Assembly (NCBI GenBank): GCA_032622095.1
Contig: CP136066.1
Coordinates: 130,663,917 to 130,727,916, forward strand
Direction: 5' to 3'
Length of the DNA stretch: 64,000 nt
From: Siphonodentalium dalli
Taxonomy: Eukaryota; Mollusca; Scaphopoda; Gadilida; Siphonodentaliidae
Positions 11,566 to 23,790 of this stretch are shown here, piece after piece. The position numbers and the translations under genes were made by a program. The notes under the pieces were generated by a model. That model ran no database searches and was not told where the DNA came from. It saw nothing but the letters and a program-made list of their open reading frames with translations. Position 1 is the first letter of the stretch. The number at the start of each line of letters is the position of its first letter.

Positions 11566-12090
11566 GGTCAAAAACTCAAAATGGACAAAATGAATTTTTA
11601 TTCCAAACCAATTGCAGCACATCTCACACCATATCATATGTCATCTTATATGATGCACATTCTTTATTCAATATTCCAATGATGTTATAGATATTCTTTT
11701 CTGACAGAAAAGTATTTAAAAATGTATGCCGTTTCATGTTAAACCAAAAATTAAATCAACTTTTCTTATATTTCAGATCAGTTGTTCATGCACTTGTAGC
11801 CCAGTCCATGCACAGAATATAAATAGAAGGAATGAAAGAATGATTGAGACCGATGGGTGTCAGCATGGTTTGAGGATTGCACCACTAGAATATTGACAGG
11901 TACATACATGTACATTAGAATTCTGAGAGCGGACATTTGAAACATTTTTTTTTTATAACTGATGTAGTTTATATCTACAGCTCAGCTTGTCAAAGGTTCT
12001 TTACTAAATACTCAGTGACAAGTAGTTCCCTTAGGATATTTTCTATCTGTTGGTGTATCCTGAATTCCCTCCAAATGAATAATAGACATA

Positions 12091-12261
12091 CAGTAATGCC
12101 CTCAGTATCGACCTCTTAACCAAAGCAGAATTATGGGTAACTTTTCAGGATTTAGTCGGAAATATGGCTCTCGGGAGAGCTTTCCGATGAATGGCAACAA
12201 GCCATATTTCCGACTAAATCCTGAAAAGTTACCCATAATTCTGCTTTGGTTAAGAAGTTAA
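12091..12261. mobile_element. palindromic MITE, same family as 8283, right end lost
   Basis: It begins CAGTAATGCCCTCAG after TA at 12089-12090. It carries the stem GATTTAGTCGGAAATATGGC and its inverse around a centre near 12178, and fades after 'ctgctttggttaag' near 12255. The terminal GGGCATTACTG expected at the right end is missing. Confidence 0.8.
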
Positions 12262-14184
12262 AAGGCACCACTCAACAGACATTTCCGTCACTAGAAATAT
12301 ATATTGTGGGACAAAAATATTACGATGTTTAGAACACAATTTATTTGGCAGTGGCACATGTATTTTATGTGATTCAATATCTAGGGATGAATATATGAGA
12401 CAGCATATATGTTTCTTTCATGTTTTGATGATAACTGCACTTATATAATCATGTTATCAAAACAAGTTTCATAAAATGTCTGTTGTTGTAAAAAAATTTG
12501 TCTGAGGGAGAGTGACCTCATATTCAATTCTTCACTAAAGGCCAGTATAGATTAGACATCAAACTTTACAATTTTGCCAACCTTAATATATAACATTGCT
12601 GGTGGATTGATATTACAAGAATTGTTATTTTATAATTTTAATGAGAATAACAATTAAACTAAACTGAAAGTTATTGTCTTTTGCACTGTTTGTTGGCCTC
12701 GACTGAAACTATTCACTTTTTCTGGTTACTAACATTCAAGATCTGCTATCCAAAACTTGACGCCAATTCCAGTGAGTCACACACTCCATGAGTTAGGCAG
12801 CACCAGTCTCCTTTATATAGTGATGTTGGTTTCTATAACATAAAATATTGTTATCGTTCTATTATAGGTTCTAATGGAGAGAGAGATGTAGATATGGCTG
12901 GAAGGACAAGACTCCCAAGTAATTGCACAACTGCAGTTCTTTAAACACACTTGAATTTAGCCACAATTGCCACATGTACAATCATTACATTCTTACAATG
13001 TTACCAGCAGTTTTGTGAAGTAACACAATAATGACAATGATATTGAAAAAGATATATTGCTATGTTCGATGCACTTTCTCAGCAATGCCATGAAGAAAAT
13101 CTCATTCCTGATTAACATGCAGATCAAGCAATGGTTAGTTCAAATGATGTCATACTGTGCTTTTCAATTTAAACTGTGTCCATCTTGGTTATCGGAATGA
13201 TTCTGGAAGAGAAAGCTCTATGGCTGAGATGATATAATTGTCTACAACAAATTAAATATGCTATATATTTTTGGAATAAATATACATGTACCATATACAT
13301 GTACGATATTTAAATACTAGTACACATCTTTTCATTTAGGAATTCTGATTCCTTATTCATGCCCAATACTGACTGAACTACTAGGATCCCCTGTATATCA
13401 ATTGTATACATGTACCTTACTCATATTTGAATTTGTGCAGTACTATGTTTCGCTCTATTTTAAATTCTGAGCGACTTCTAAACTTACAAATATTTTTGTA
13501 TATGATGACAATTTCAGTTCTTCATTATCGCTAAAAATACTTGTGCATATTAAAGATCATCTTGACAAAAATTCCTTCAGTCTGGAATATATATGTTTAT
13601 ATTTTAGAAGAAATTCAACTTAAAATATCTAACCATGATTTAGCTATACACATGTGAATAATAAATGCACACTAGCGAAAAATAGTACAATGTACTGCAC
13701 AAATTTAAATATGACTGAAGAATATATTCTATAATCAGGATACTTTGACCCTGAGAATGTGACAAAAGTAAAAACAGTCTATATACAACATCATATATTT
13801 TTACTTCAGCAGATAATTGTAGTCTCTGGGATTAATATAAAAAAGTCAAATTTGTTCACCAAAAAAAGTCATTATCACTAATATTGGTATTAGTTAGTAG
13901 TTTAATCTCTTTAATATATCAACAAAAGTAGATTATATAGAAATATGTTTTTATCCCAAAAGTCATTGATTTATGGCTACATATACAGCTACATGTACAT
14001 TGTACCAGTCAGTGCTGATTGTTGATGTTACTAAAGATCTGCATGCAAAATACAATAATCATTTATGCTTATCATTATGGTACTCACATTATTACATTAT
14101 AATGATTTGTCCTGATGAGTTAACCACATCTCTCGTTCTCCATCATTAATATAGTCTGAAAATAGAAATGTATAAAGGTAGTGA
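12262..14184. other. AT-rich stretch without recognised genes
   Basis: No convincing open frame, repeat boundary or splice pattern was seen here. Small ACATGTAC-type palindromes occur near 13290-13310. Confidence 0.5.
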
Positions 14185-14297
14185 ATCTCGGGGAGAGCTT
14201 TCTGATGAATGGCAACAAGCCACATTTCTGACTAAATCCTGAAATGTTACCCATACTTCTGCTTTGGTTAAGAGGTCGATTACTTAGGGCATTACTG
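14185..14297. mobile_element. half copy of the 8283 MITE family
   Basis: Only one arm is present. It starts at the central 'ctcggggagagcttt', continues through 'gccacatttctgactaaatc', and ends GGGCATTACTG at 14297, followed by TA. Without its partner arm it cannot fold, so it is a truncated relic. Confidence 0.75.
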
Positions 14298-15326
14298 TAT
14301 AACTTGGCTAATTTAACCCAACATCTGCCTCACAAGTTCACAACTTATTATACTGATACTGCGACTTGTTAAATCCATCAAATTATCACTCTCTGTGAGT
14401 CCAATAGCTATTCACCTAATTAAACATTATATTTACCAGTCATGGTCCTTGCTGGTTTAAAGCATGGACACAAAACATCTGTTTCAAGCATTTGTGACCA
14501 GGAAGTAGTATTTAAAACAACTATCAGTTGTGTTAATCTAACATATTCATGATTTAGGTCCTGTGCACCATTCTATGACCATACATGATGGGACAGGTCA
14601 CAGGACCTCATTTTTGAAGATTTTTCAAACTCTACCCACAAGACGAGAACATTAGGGAGCCATAGCAACCATTTATTCACACAAATTATGGTTCAATCAA
14701 TGCCTAGGACATCCCCCATGCCAGAAATACAGATACAAAAATATCTGCCACAAGGGCTTCCAGTGCATCCATGCACAGTTGCATATAAATCAGAATAATA
14801 GAGTTCACATGAATTTTGAAAGGGAAAAAACACATAGAAATCCATATACATTGATATATGGACTATATTTTGAAAGGGAAATTCATTATATGTTGAAAAA
14901 TGTTAAACTTTTGTTTATACTCGCACAATGATCAGATAAATTATGTGCACTTTAGAGGTAACCTTGCACTATTATCAAGGCTAATTAACATAACCCTAGA
15001 TATTTTCATGTATTTAAGATTCATCAGCCATGTTTGGGTTTCAGCCATTTCAAAATTTCAGATCTACTAGACTTATGCTTATTTTCAAACTGATTTAAGA
15101 TCTTTTTAGTTCATAAATTTATTTCGGCATGTGTTGCAACAATAATAATTGGTACATGTAGCAACCTGAATATTTGTCACATGACTGATATTTAGAGAAA
15201 TGTCTGTTTTCAACCTTATTTGAGCTGATTTTTGTCAAAATTTGTCTATATTTGACCCACAGTGTGCAGCGGTGTGTGTATTCCTAGAGTATGTGGGACC
15301 CGAATTCACATTTACCAGTATTTGCT
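14298..15326. other. non-coding stretch
   Basis: No gene or clear repeat structure was seen. Confidence 0.4.
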
Positions 15327-15599
15327 GATAAAATGGTATGACATAAATGGTATCAGTGTGGGCAATGCCGTCACTTATTATACCCTTGGCTGTCTTAAGC
15401 GAAATAATGGTTCGCTTAATAAGAGTAATCCATTCTCATGAATTAGACTGAAGCACAATTCACTCACACATAGTTCAGACATGCTCTCTCAGAATTCCGC
15501 TCAAGTTGAAACCTTTGACATAGTAGTATCTCAGTCTTTGAGTCAACTAATAGGGGAAGGCTCCACACACTGATACCATTTATGTCATACCATTTTATC
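15327..15599. mobile_element. 273-bp element with 33-35-bp terminal inverted repeats
   Basis: GATAAAATGGTATGACATAA at 15327 continues to 'tggtatcagtgtgg' and returns inverted, ending at 15599 with almost no mismatch over about 33 bases. The interior is not palindromic and has no open frame. No certain target duplication was seen, so the superfamily is open. Confidence 0.75.
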
Positions 15600-15959
15600 C
15601 AATGTGAGAGAGGTAAAACAAACAATGGTGGTTAAGAGTAACTGAATTATGATTTACCATAATACAATGATACTTCAGAGCAATATATTTATGCTTAAAG
15701 CTTAATTGAATTGTTTTATCATAATTAGCTTATATCAGTAAATGTGCATTAACTTTGCATATACTCTGGAAATTTTTTTCAACTGGTACCTATATCTTTC
15801 CAATTGTTGGAAAATTAAAAACTGAAACCCCTTTATTGGAGGATGTGTTAACATTTATTAACTGACTATGCTTAGCATATATGATTTATGCAGCACAATA
15901 AATTAGCTTATCCTGAAGCATGATTGGGTTCTTCGGCTATCTTACCTCAGGTATAATGG

Positions 15960-18810
15960 TATAAGCTGATGCAAAGATTGTAGGCGGAGCAGGGGGATGG
16001 GGGTAGTCAAAAATTTGCAGGAAGGAATGAATTTTTTTTTGCATCTGGCATTTTCGGGGACCCATCACCACCAAACCTGCAAAACCAATATGTTTTTTAC
16101 TCCAAATTTGTTTACATCCACCTCCCAAATTTCACTAAATTTGGTTCAAAACTGAATAAAGCTGTACTGATATTACTCATATGACTGGGAATGATCTATT
16201 TCATTTAGTTCAAATAACAGTTTAACCTGTTTCAGAAGCTGTTTTGATGGAAATAAACATAGTCACATCACTCTATCAGACTTGGGTACTTTAGGTCTTG
16301 CCAGAGATCATCTTAGTTGATAGACAAGCAAATAATTCACTGATTGGCTTGATGCACTGATGACAGATATTTTTTACCCATTGATAGTCAGATACTTTCT
16401 ATCCGTTGATAGTGACATTTAATGTCAGTTGCTCGCTCATTTTCCATTCACACAATGATCTATGCATTAGGCCTAGACAAAATACGTCTGTTTCCGCTAA
16501 CCCGACCGACCCTATTTTAAACCCCCGACCCTAAACTTTTTATTGCCATTGCACAAAAAAAAAATTTGACCCAAAAAAAATTAATTAAATTTTTTTTTTT
16601 TTAAATTTAGGTCCCAATTCATATCATAACAAGATGCAAAACATTTATATATTTATATATATTGACATAAGAAATTTAAGTTTACAAAAAGTTTTAAGTT
16701 TAACAGTTGGAATCATACTGTAAAGTATGTTTGGCTTTATCTAGCTTTCATCTGTGAAAACTTCAAATAATTTGAGTTCAGGTACCGGTATGTTATCATT
16801 CAGCGTTCAGACTTCAGTATTTCAATCAATTACAGCACAGGAACATTAACAATTTGATCAAATCAACCTGGTTATCAAGTGGGATCTCATAATACCAAAT
16901 GAAAAATTAACATAGAGATTAGTACCATATATAGTCATTACTACCTTAATACATGTACATAGTTTCTGTACTACATGTACATGTAGTATTTCTGTACTAC
17001 ATGTCCTACATGTACATGTAGTATATTATGTACGGTATGTGTCTCACTTGAATTTTATAAAATAGCCTATTTATGAATTAGAGTGATAATAGCAAGTCTC
17101 ATTTCAAGCAGGATAAGCATAATCCATTGAACCAAAAGATATCTGACAATAACTTATAAGCATTTCCAATCCATACATATATAAAAAAGTTCCAAAGTTA
17201 TACTTGAGAAACTTGATCAAATTGGCCTCTCAGTAAAATTCAAAATACTAACTCAAAGAGCCTTAGATTAGCTCTAAATGCAATGGATTTTCAAAAACTT
17301 TCCAGGGGGAAAACCCCCACCATCATCAGGGGGTCACCATTCTCAAGCATTCCTTCGCTCAGGCCTTCAGGTTATGCCTTCGGCATATCATTACCCAAAA
17401 ACAGGTGTCCCCCAAAAATACCTAGATCCTTCACTGAATGCGGAGGAGAAGGTGGTGTTGTGAAGCCATCCTTAAGAGATCGGTACAAGACAGTCACTCC
17501 AATATGTGAACAGTGCAGTGGTGCTGGACTGACTCCAGTTGTCGCCAGACCATATGGGAAATATTAGGATTATCAAAGACTATATTAGTATATAGACTAG
17601 TATATCTGTAAATAAGCATATGTAAGATTGAATATTATTCAGTTATTTATAAAGATACTGGAAGAAAAAAAAGTTAACAAAAAAAAAACAGTTAAGCCTA
17701 CCTACCTACCCTAATTTTTTTTAGCTCGTTAGCGGAAACAAAGGTATTTTTTTTTTTAGGCCTTAGCGACATCAAGACAAGTTTATTTATTTAAGTTTTA
17801 CGTTTCTGGAAAGTTCTTTTGTAATAGTGTGGTGAAGGAATTTTTTCACCCCACCGTCCCATATGCAAAAAGACATAGATTAATGTCATCTCCACTGCAC
17901 TAAGGCCCCCCCCCCCCGGTATATAATATCTGCCATTGAAAGATTCTACTGGTATGCAGACAATATATGTGGTTGCATCAATTTCAGCTTGAGGGGAGCT
18001 CTATGGGAGTGAAATTATTTATGTATAAGCATAACTAATTTACATTTAGGTATAATTGATCTACACTTAAGCATATTTTATTTACCCTCATTCCTCAAGC
18101 ATTTTCACATTTATTATTTATTTACGCTTAAGCTCAAAACATTGATTCCCCCATGAATTAATTTCAAATGGCACAGGCCTAAACACATCAATAAAGTTTA
18201 TATAGACCCACCATATGATGGAAACAATCCCCCAGTAACCCCAAGATGTTTTATGACCATGGGAATGGTATAGATCTGTGCAGGATATGTCTCTTTTATA
18301 AAAATACTATATCTCAGGGTAAGGAGACACAAATTCTTGGGGACAGGGATGCTGATATTATGAAAATAGGGGTTTTCCCCCTATTTCAAGTCAATAAGTA
18401 CACCATATATGAGGGAAGCAAACCCCCAGTAACCCCTAATTGCCTATTTACGGCCATGGAAATGGTATATATCTATGCAGGAGATGTCCCTTTAATAAAA
18501 TATACTACAGCTCTGGGAGTGAGGCACTTATTAGGACACCAGGGACAGAAATGCTTCAACTATTGAGTCTGTATGGGACTACTACTTTGGGCCCATGATA
18601 ATATACTATGAGATTGACTCAAATCATTCACAATCAGAGGGAAGTGTGGTGAAGGAATTTTTTCACCCCACCGTCCCATATGCAAAAAGACATAGATTAA
18701 TGTCATCTCCACTGCACTAAGGGCCATATGAGGTCCCAGTACCATACATATGGTATTTTTGTTGTTATAAATACTCAAAATGTGTTTTTATCTGTTACAA
18801 ATGTCAAATA
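15960..18810 (+). repeat. dispersed repeat, copy A (interrupted)
   Basis: Blocks of this region recur in the same order at 34.55-36.75 kb. They are 'gcatctggcatttt' with 'aaacctgcaaaac', 'ctcatatgactggga', 'acctgtttcagaagctg', 'gttgatagaca', 'cttgatgcactgatg', 'ccattgatagtcagat', 'gacaagtttatttattt', the 'tcaccccaccgtccca' block, and 'gttacaaatgtcaaata'. Copy A is split by the element at 16470-17762, which copy B lacks. Its function and class are unknown; it looks like an old repeat or segmental duplication. Confidence 0.7.
16470..17762. mobile_element. 1.3-kb TIR element inserted in copy A
   Basis: The ends are inverted: GGCCTAGACAAAATAC then TTTCCGCTAAC on the left (16470-16501), and GTTAGCGGAAA then TTTAGGCC on the right (17728-17762). 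Inner 'cgaccgaccctatttt' and 'cctacctaccctaatttt' are weaker partners. Copy B at about 36490-36520 reads through this site without the element. A 94-residue frame at 17283-17567 lies inside it, with a CEQC-type cysteine pair near its end, but no known family was recognised. TACATGTACATGTA palindromes repeat near 16965-17030. Confidence 0.65.
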
Positions 18811-19270
18811 AGTGCTCAAAGTAAAACATTTGCATGGGTCACCCACCCCGAAATACCTTCCTGTAAATTTCGTATTACACCCCCCCCCCCGGTATATAAT
18901 ATCTGCCATTGAAAGATTCTACTGGTATGCAGACAATATATGTGGTTGCATCAATTTCAGCTTGAGGGGGAGCTCTATGGGAGTGTAATTATTTATGTAT
19001 AAGCATAACTAATTTACATTTAGGTATAATTGATCTACACTTATTAAGCATATTTTATTTACCCTCATTTCTCAAGCATTTTCACATTTATCATTTATTT
19101 ACGCTTAAGCCCTAATTGCCTATTTACGGCCATGGAAATGGTATATATCTGTGCAGGAGATGTCCCTTTAATAAAATATACTACAGCTCTGGGAGTGAGG
19201 CACTTATTAGGACACCAGGGACAGAAATTTTCTTCAACTATTGAGTCTGTATGGGGCTACTACTTTGGGC
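17831..19270. repeat. interleaved duplicated blocks
   Basis: Three blocks are present twice. Block 1, a G/T-rich lead into 'tcaccccaccgtcccatatg', is at 17831 and 18645. Block 2, 'ggtatataatatctgcc' to 'tttacgcttaagc', is at 17918-18133 and 18892-19110. Block 3, 'tttacggccatgga' to 'attgagtctgtatgg', is at 18447-18575 and 19122-19255. A more diverged third copy of block 3 is at about 20455-20640. The order differs between copies, so the duplication is not one simple tandem event. Frames in block 3 (VYICAGDVPLIKYTTALGVR type) repeat only because the DNA repeats. Confidence 0.75.
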
Positions 19271-19489
19271 CCATGATAATATACTATGAGATTGACTCAA
19301 ATCAGTCACAATCAGAGGGAAGTAAGGGAGAGCAAGTTTGGTATTTAATTGTTAGACGCATATTTTGTACTTGAGTGCAAATGATTTATGCTTAAGTGCA
19401 AATATTTGCAAATAAATAATAAATATGAAAGCCCCCCCCCCGCCCATCATTTCAGCCCCAGGGGAGTTTTGAGATCTGGAATTTGATTT

Positions 19490-19665
19490 ATGCTTAAGTG
19501 TATGGGAGGCCATATTCACATTTAATAATTAATTTCTGCTTAAGCACAATCAATTGCACTTAACACTTGAGCGTAATCAATTGTGCTTAAGTGCAATTAA
19601 TTGCGCTAAAGCGCAAATAATTACGCTTCAGTGCAATCATTGCGCTTATGCGCAATTCATGGTTA
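19490..19665. repeat. array of CTTAAG-centred palindromes
   Basis: Variants of TTGCGCTTAAGCGCAA recur every 15-25 bases in both perfect and decayed form, for example 'attgcgctaaagcgcaaat' and 'attgtgcttaagtgcaatt'. Each unit is its own reverse complement, so the array can form a series of small hairpins. Confidence 0.75.
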
Positions 19666-20704
19666 TAGGTAACTAAACACCCCTGGTGAATAAATAGGTT
19701 TCTCCATAACTTAGCATTAACTCCTATTGACATATCACCTCTTGGTTTCATTGGTTTGGATGGGTAGGGAGCTAGCCCAACTTCTTTATCAAAATGGCTG
19801 ACTCGCAATAGTATCACCTTCTGTTTTAGTTGGAGCGACTCGTGATAGCATTATAATATCTTCAGTATATATTAGTTATTCTGTATTAGTCGGGGCGACT
19901 TTGATTTTCCTCAATTTTCGAGTATACAGGCACACCATATGAGGGAAGCAAGCCCTCGGTGGAACTATATGACCATGGCAATACTATAGATTTGTGCAAT
20001 AAAAAGAACTAGAGCTCGAGGACTGAGACACCAAAGCTCCAGGAATGAGACACCAATCTTTTTTGACAGGGATGCTGATAATATGAAAATAGGGTTATTT
20101 CCTCTGATTTAAGTCAATAAGTAAACCATATGAGGTAAGCAAGCCCTCATGCAGTGACACCACATGCATGCTATAGTATATGACCATAGTAAGGGCCCAA
20201 ATCTGTGCAATAATACATTAAAAAACATCATACAAAAAATTACTAGAGTTCCGGGAAGGAGACATAAATTCTTTGGATAGATGGATGCTAATATGTAATT
20301 AGGGATTATCCTTGTTGAACATACACTCACAGTTGACTGTTGAGTACTCAGGCCAATTAAAACAGGTTAAAATTAGCCCAATGCTCCTCTTGTGTTGCTA
20401 GTTGATACACCAGGTCATGCCAATAATTTATGGGTAAGTTAGATAGTAGTAACCCTTAATTCCCTTTTTATGGCCATGGAAATGGTATATATCTGTGCAG
20501 GAGATATCCCTTTAATAAAATATACTAGAGCTCTGGGAGTGAGACACCAATTCCTGGGACACCACTGACCAGGGACAGAGATGCTGACATGGATATATGT
20601 TTTTTCTTCAACTTCGAGTCTGTATGGGGCTATTACTATGGGCCCATCATAATTTACTATGAGATGGACTCAATCATTCACAATCAGAGGGAAGTAAGGG
20701 AATG

Positions 20705-20885
20705 CTAGGTATTTGCGCTTAACCACAAATGATTTGCGCTTTAAGAGCAAATAAATTGATAGACACATATTTGCGCTTTAGTGCAAATGATTTGTGCTTA
20801 AGGGCAAATTGTTTTGTGCTTAAGGGCAAATTGTTTTATGCTTAAGCGCAAATGATTTGCGCTTAAGCGCAAATAAATAATAAAT
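20705..20885. repeat. second array of CTTAAG-centred palindromes
   Basis: This is the same motif family as at 19.5 kb, with GATTTGCGCTTAAGCGCAAA near its right end and several G/A-decayed copies before it. It follows the diverged third copy of the 'ccatggaaatggtatata' block. Confidence 0.75.
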
Positions 20886-21360
20886 GTGAAAAGGGCCTCC
20901 CATAGTTGCCCACTTCCGATCAACTTCGCATAAAAATTATGGACTTACATGTATTGTGCAGATAAAATACTGTTAATCAATTAGAGAACTTATATATTTG
21001 ATTTTCCGTTGATAGTAACTAGCCCATCTGAGAATAACTTTTGGAAACTCAATGTGGGAAAAAAAAATCCACCCTACTATTATTTGGGCCTGTAATTTAT
21101 TCAATCTGGGAAAATTTTCCACAATCATGGTCATGAAAAATATTACAGTATTATTATATTTTTTTGGTAGGCCTACTAGTACTAACAGCAACACTGCACA
21201 TGCTACATATACTGCTAGTACTATTTGAATGGTGAATAACGAGACCTTCAACTTCAAGACGACAAGAGTAAGGCCTAAATTTTTTTTTTTAATATTGCCT
21301 GTTGGAATTTGTGTGGATATCAATTTCAATTTTATAGCGAAGAGTGGTACAATTTTTTAC

Positions 21361-21671
21361 CTCTTTTTTTTTTCACGACGACATCTTCGACATTTTCACC
21401 ATCGGCATCGTCTTCGCTACTTGACAACCCAAGTTCTGCCGACAAAATCGACCCTTTCTTCTTGCCAATCTTGGGCTGGTTCTGACAGCTCATTTTGCTT
21501 GTTCCACATTTGCAGCCTCTGCTGCAAAATGTCCCCGCATCCAAACAGGGACACGATGTCCGCAACGAACGAGACGTGCATGGCCGACTTCCTCCACGCG
21601 CATACATTCCCGCATGAACAATTAACAGCCACCGGATCGCTTCCAAATCTATTTTTTAAACGTTCCGCCAT
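21361..21671 (-). pseudogene. cysteine-rich CXC/tesmin-like exon, frame broken
   Basis: An ATG at 21671 (context AAAATGG) opens MAERLKNRFGSDP and then a CSCGNVC cluster. That frame drifts and stops near 21417. The overlapping frame, from about 21605, reads PC, SCPC, FCSRGCKC and SCQN spaced like a CXC (tesmin/TSO1-type) zinc-binding domain. It then runs into an acidic SSSEDDADGENVEDVV segment and a Lys/Arg cluster that ends at a good donor, GAG|GTAAAA, at 21361. One base removed or added between GNVCA and RGGSRPC would join the two cysteine clusters in a natural spacing. I infer a real gene exon with a frameshift, either a pseudogene or a sequence error. CXC proteins usually bind DNA; here the role is inferred only. 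Confidence 0.5.
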
Positions 21672-22450
21672 TTTTATATTATTAATGCCTGTCCGTCAGC
21701 ATTATTTTTAGATTGATGATGCATTCTGGTCTTTCTGACCCTTGACCCTTCGACCAATGCTTGCAATATCTAAACACCGATTTACGATGAAGGCATGGGT
21801 TTGCTGGTGCGCGCGCCACCATGGCAATCCGATTATTCTGGGCAAGAATAATTTCATATAGAAATAACAGTACTATCACTTTAATTACATTACCTCGCTG
21901 GTAATATAATTGAGGGTGTATATGCACTTTGTGTGGATCAGTCATATATGACACCATAGTATATAGCGTCAGCAGACAGCACCTATGGCAAACAGGTATA
22001 TTATTTATATTGTAAATACTTTTCATATATTATAATGTATATCATTTGTATTTCTATTATGTAAGTCATGTACATAAAATGTATTATATGTTATCTTAAT
22101 ACCTATGTATTATGGGTCAAAAAGATTAAACGAATTGAAATTGGATAGGGGCACACATCAATTTCGAATATTGTCGCGGTCCGTCAATTTTGCCCCAGTC
22201 ATGATGTCACGGTTGCTCATTGGAACTTTTGGTTCTATATTTATTGCTGTACGATCGTTTCAAGAATTTATACATTAATTGCTCTCATGCAAAAATAGGT
22301 CAAGTTTGAATCTATGTTCGGTCCGGTTTGCCGATTAATTTCATTTCCGGATTATAAGGTCGGTTATTATTAGGGATATTGCGGAGTGCGGGGGGGGGTG
22401 AAACTTATAACCTGGGTCAAAATCAGTTTTGAGTTAAGACAAAAATATGT

Positions 22451-22882
22451 TTAAATTGTTAGGATTGTTTTATTTTCCAAACAGTATTTTCTGTGAAACT
22501 TGTTTATTTCCCCATGCACTTTCGTAAATTTTTGGACTGAATTGCCTATCAGTTGAAGAACATTTTCCAACCATAATAAGTGCAAGTTGGAACCGGTTGT
22601 TGGAAAAATTCCAAGCAAGGGTGCGCATAGATGTAAATATTCATACACGGTGTCTGTTTCGTGGGGGTGTGGAATTCGAAGGTGGACACCCCCTGTAGGC
22701 GCGTCCCTGGTTATATTATTAGGTATATCGTGCGTGTGGCACAATATGCATGTTCCACTTTTGCACGCGACTGCCAAAATCCAACGAATTAAATCGGCGA
22801 ACGACTTCATCAACATCGAATTAACTCGGAAGGCCAGCAATGATTGACTTGAATTCGAGCGATTTAGTAAACATGTTTGCAA
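22451..22882 (-). CDS. unrecognised 143-residue open frame
   Basis: This is one of the longer frames outside the repeats. It has a Leu-rich middle (YEYLHLCAPLLG) and a CILCHTHD cysteine/histidine cluster, but it matches no family I recognise. There is no splice or codon evidence, and plus-strand frames of 86 residues overlap it. It could be chance or an old transposon remnant. Confidence 0.15.
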   Translation of the reverse strand: MQTCLLNRSNSSQSLLAFRVNSMLMKSFADLIRWILAVACKSGTCILCHTHDIPNNITRDAPTGGVHLRIPHPHETDTVYEYLHLCAPLLGIFPTTGSNLHLLWLENVLQLIGNSVQKFTKVHGEINKFHRKYCLENKTILTI

Positions 22883-23696
22883 ATGGGCGGGTCAGGTTAA
22901 TTGGTAAGTACTTACCAAACTGACCAGTCCATTTACCGACCTGTTTACATCGCTTCAGTTGATTTCAAACATTGCTGGCCGCCGACTTTATAATATGATG
23001 TTGTGTGACCTCGGGGAAAACAACAGGAAAGGTGTATAACAATTATAATAACATGATTTTGTCGAGCATCATAGTTTATTAATGGCCCTCCAGGAATGAT
23101 TAACAGCCTTCTGAATGTGTATCGGGCTAATAGACCCTCAGACTGTTAAACATTCCTGTCGTATCGTTAATAAACAATAACTCCCTCTAAAATCATGTTA
23201 TTAGTAAATTCAAAATTTCTATTCATTTTTGCCACCATATTGGCAGCCATTATGTATTTTGTTGGTCATATTTCTGACTGAAATCACTTCATTTTTAGGT
23301 TTTCAAATAATTTACGTTTCTTATATTGTTAAAGGTCGGCTGAAAAAATTATAAACTAAAGGGATTTATGATTGGGGGGGGGGGGGGAGGGGAATCTAAA
23401 TATGCAATTTTTTCAAACAAATTAGGATTTTGTTTGCATTTGGTTCTACTCAGATGTGCATATTAAACATTAATTAAAACAGACATAGGTGGTCAAATAA
23501 TCCGGAAAAATACGTTTTTGCTAATTTTTTGAAAGTACTCGAAACATAAGGAATTTTGGGGTGGGGCAAACATCAGATTTCTCCAATAAACGGTTGAGAC
23601 TTGCAAATTGAGACTTATGTGTGTGTCACTGATTGAATGCAAAAGCATAGCCCTAGCCCTTTTTGAAAATGAAAAAATAAGGATTTTTTAGAATAT
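22883..23696. other. non-coding stretch
   Basis: No gene is seen. A short palindrome GGTAAGTACTTACC lies at about 22901, and there is a G run near 23375. Confidence 0.4.
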
Positions 23697-23790
23697 AAAG
23701 TTATTATACAATGTTGTGTACAGTATGAGTTTTTCTTGTACGAGTCCAGGTACAAGAAGTACAATATGACTTTTCACCATTTCTCAATAG
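23697..23790. mobile_element. partial copy of the 24.2-kb palindromic MITE
   Basis: AAAGTTATTATACAATGTTG with 'tgtacagtatgagtttttcttgtac' matches the left arm of the element at 24190, then skips to 'acaatatgacttttcacc'. The second arm is absent. The 'ttaattcgtgacg' and 'cacagag' text just after it also recurs after the full copy, near 24590. Confidence 0.65.

Noticed and set aside
18246-19374. Two similar frames (VYICAGDVPLIKYTTALGVR type) that look like a small gene family
   Set aside because: They are copies of a duplicated DNA block, the third copy at 20.5 kb is broken, and there is no start or splice logic.
20973-21329. 118-residue minus frame next to the CXC exon
   Set aside because: It lies on the intron side of the donor at 21361, is low in information and matches nothing.
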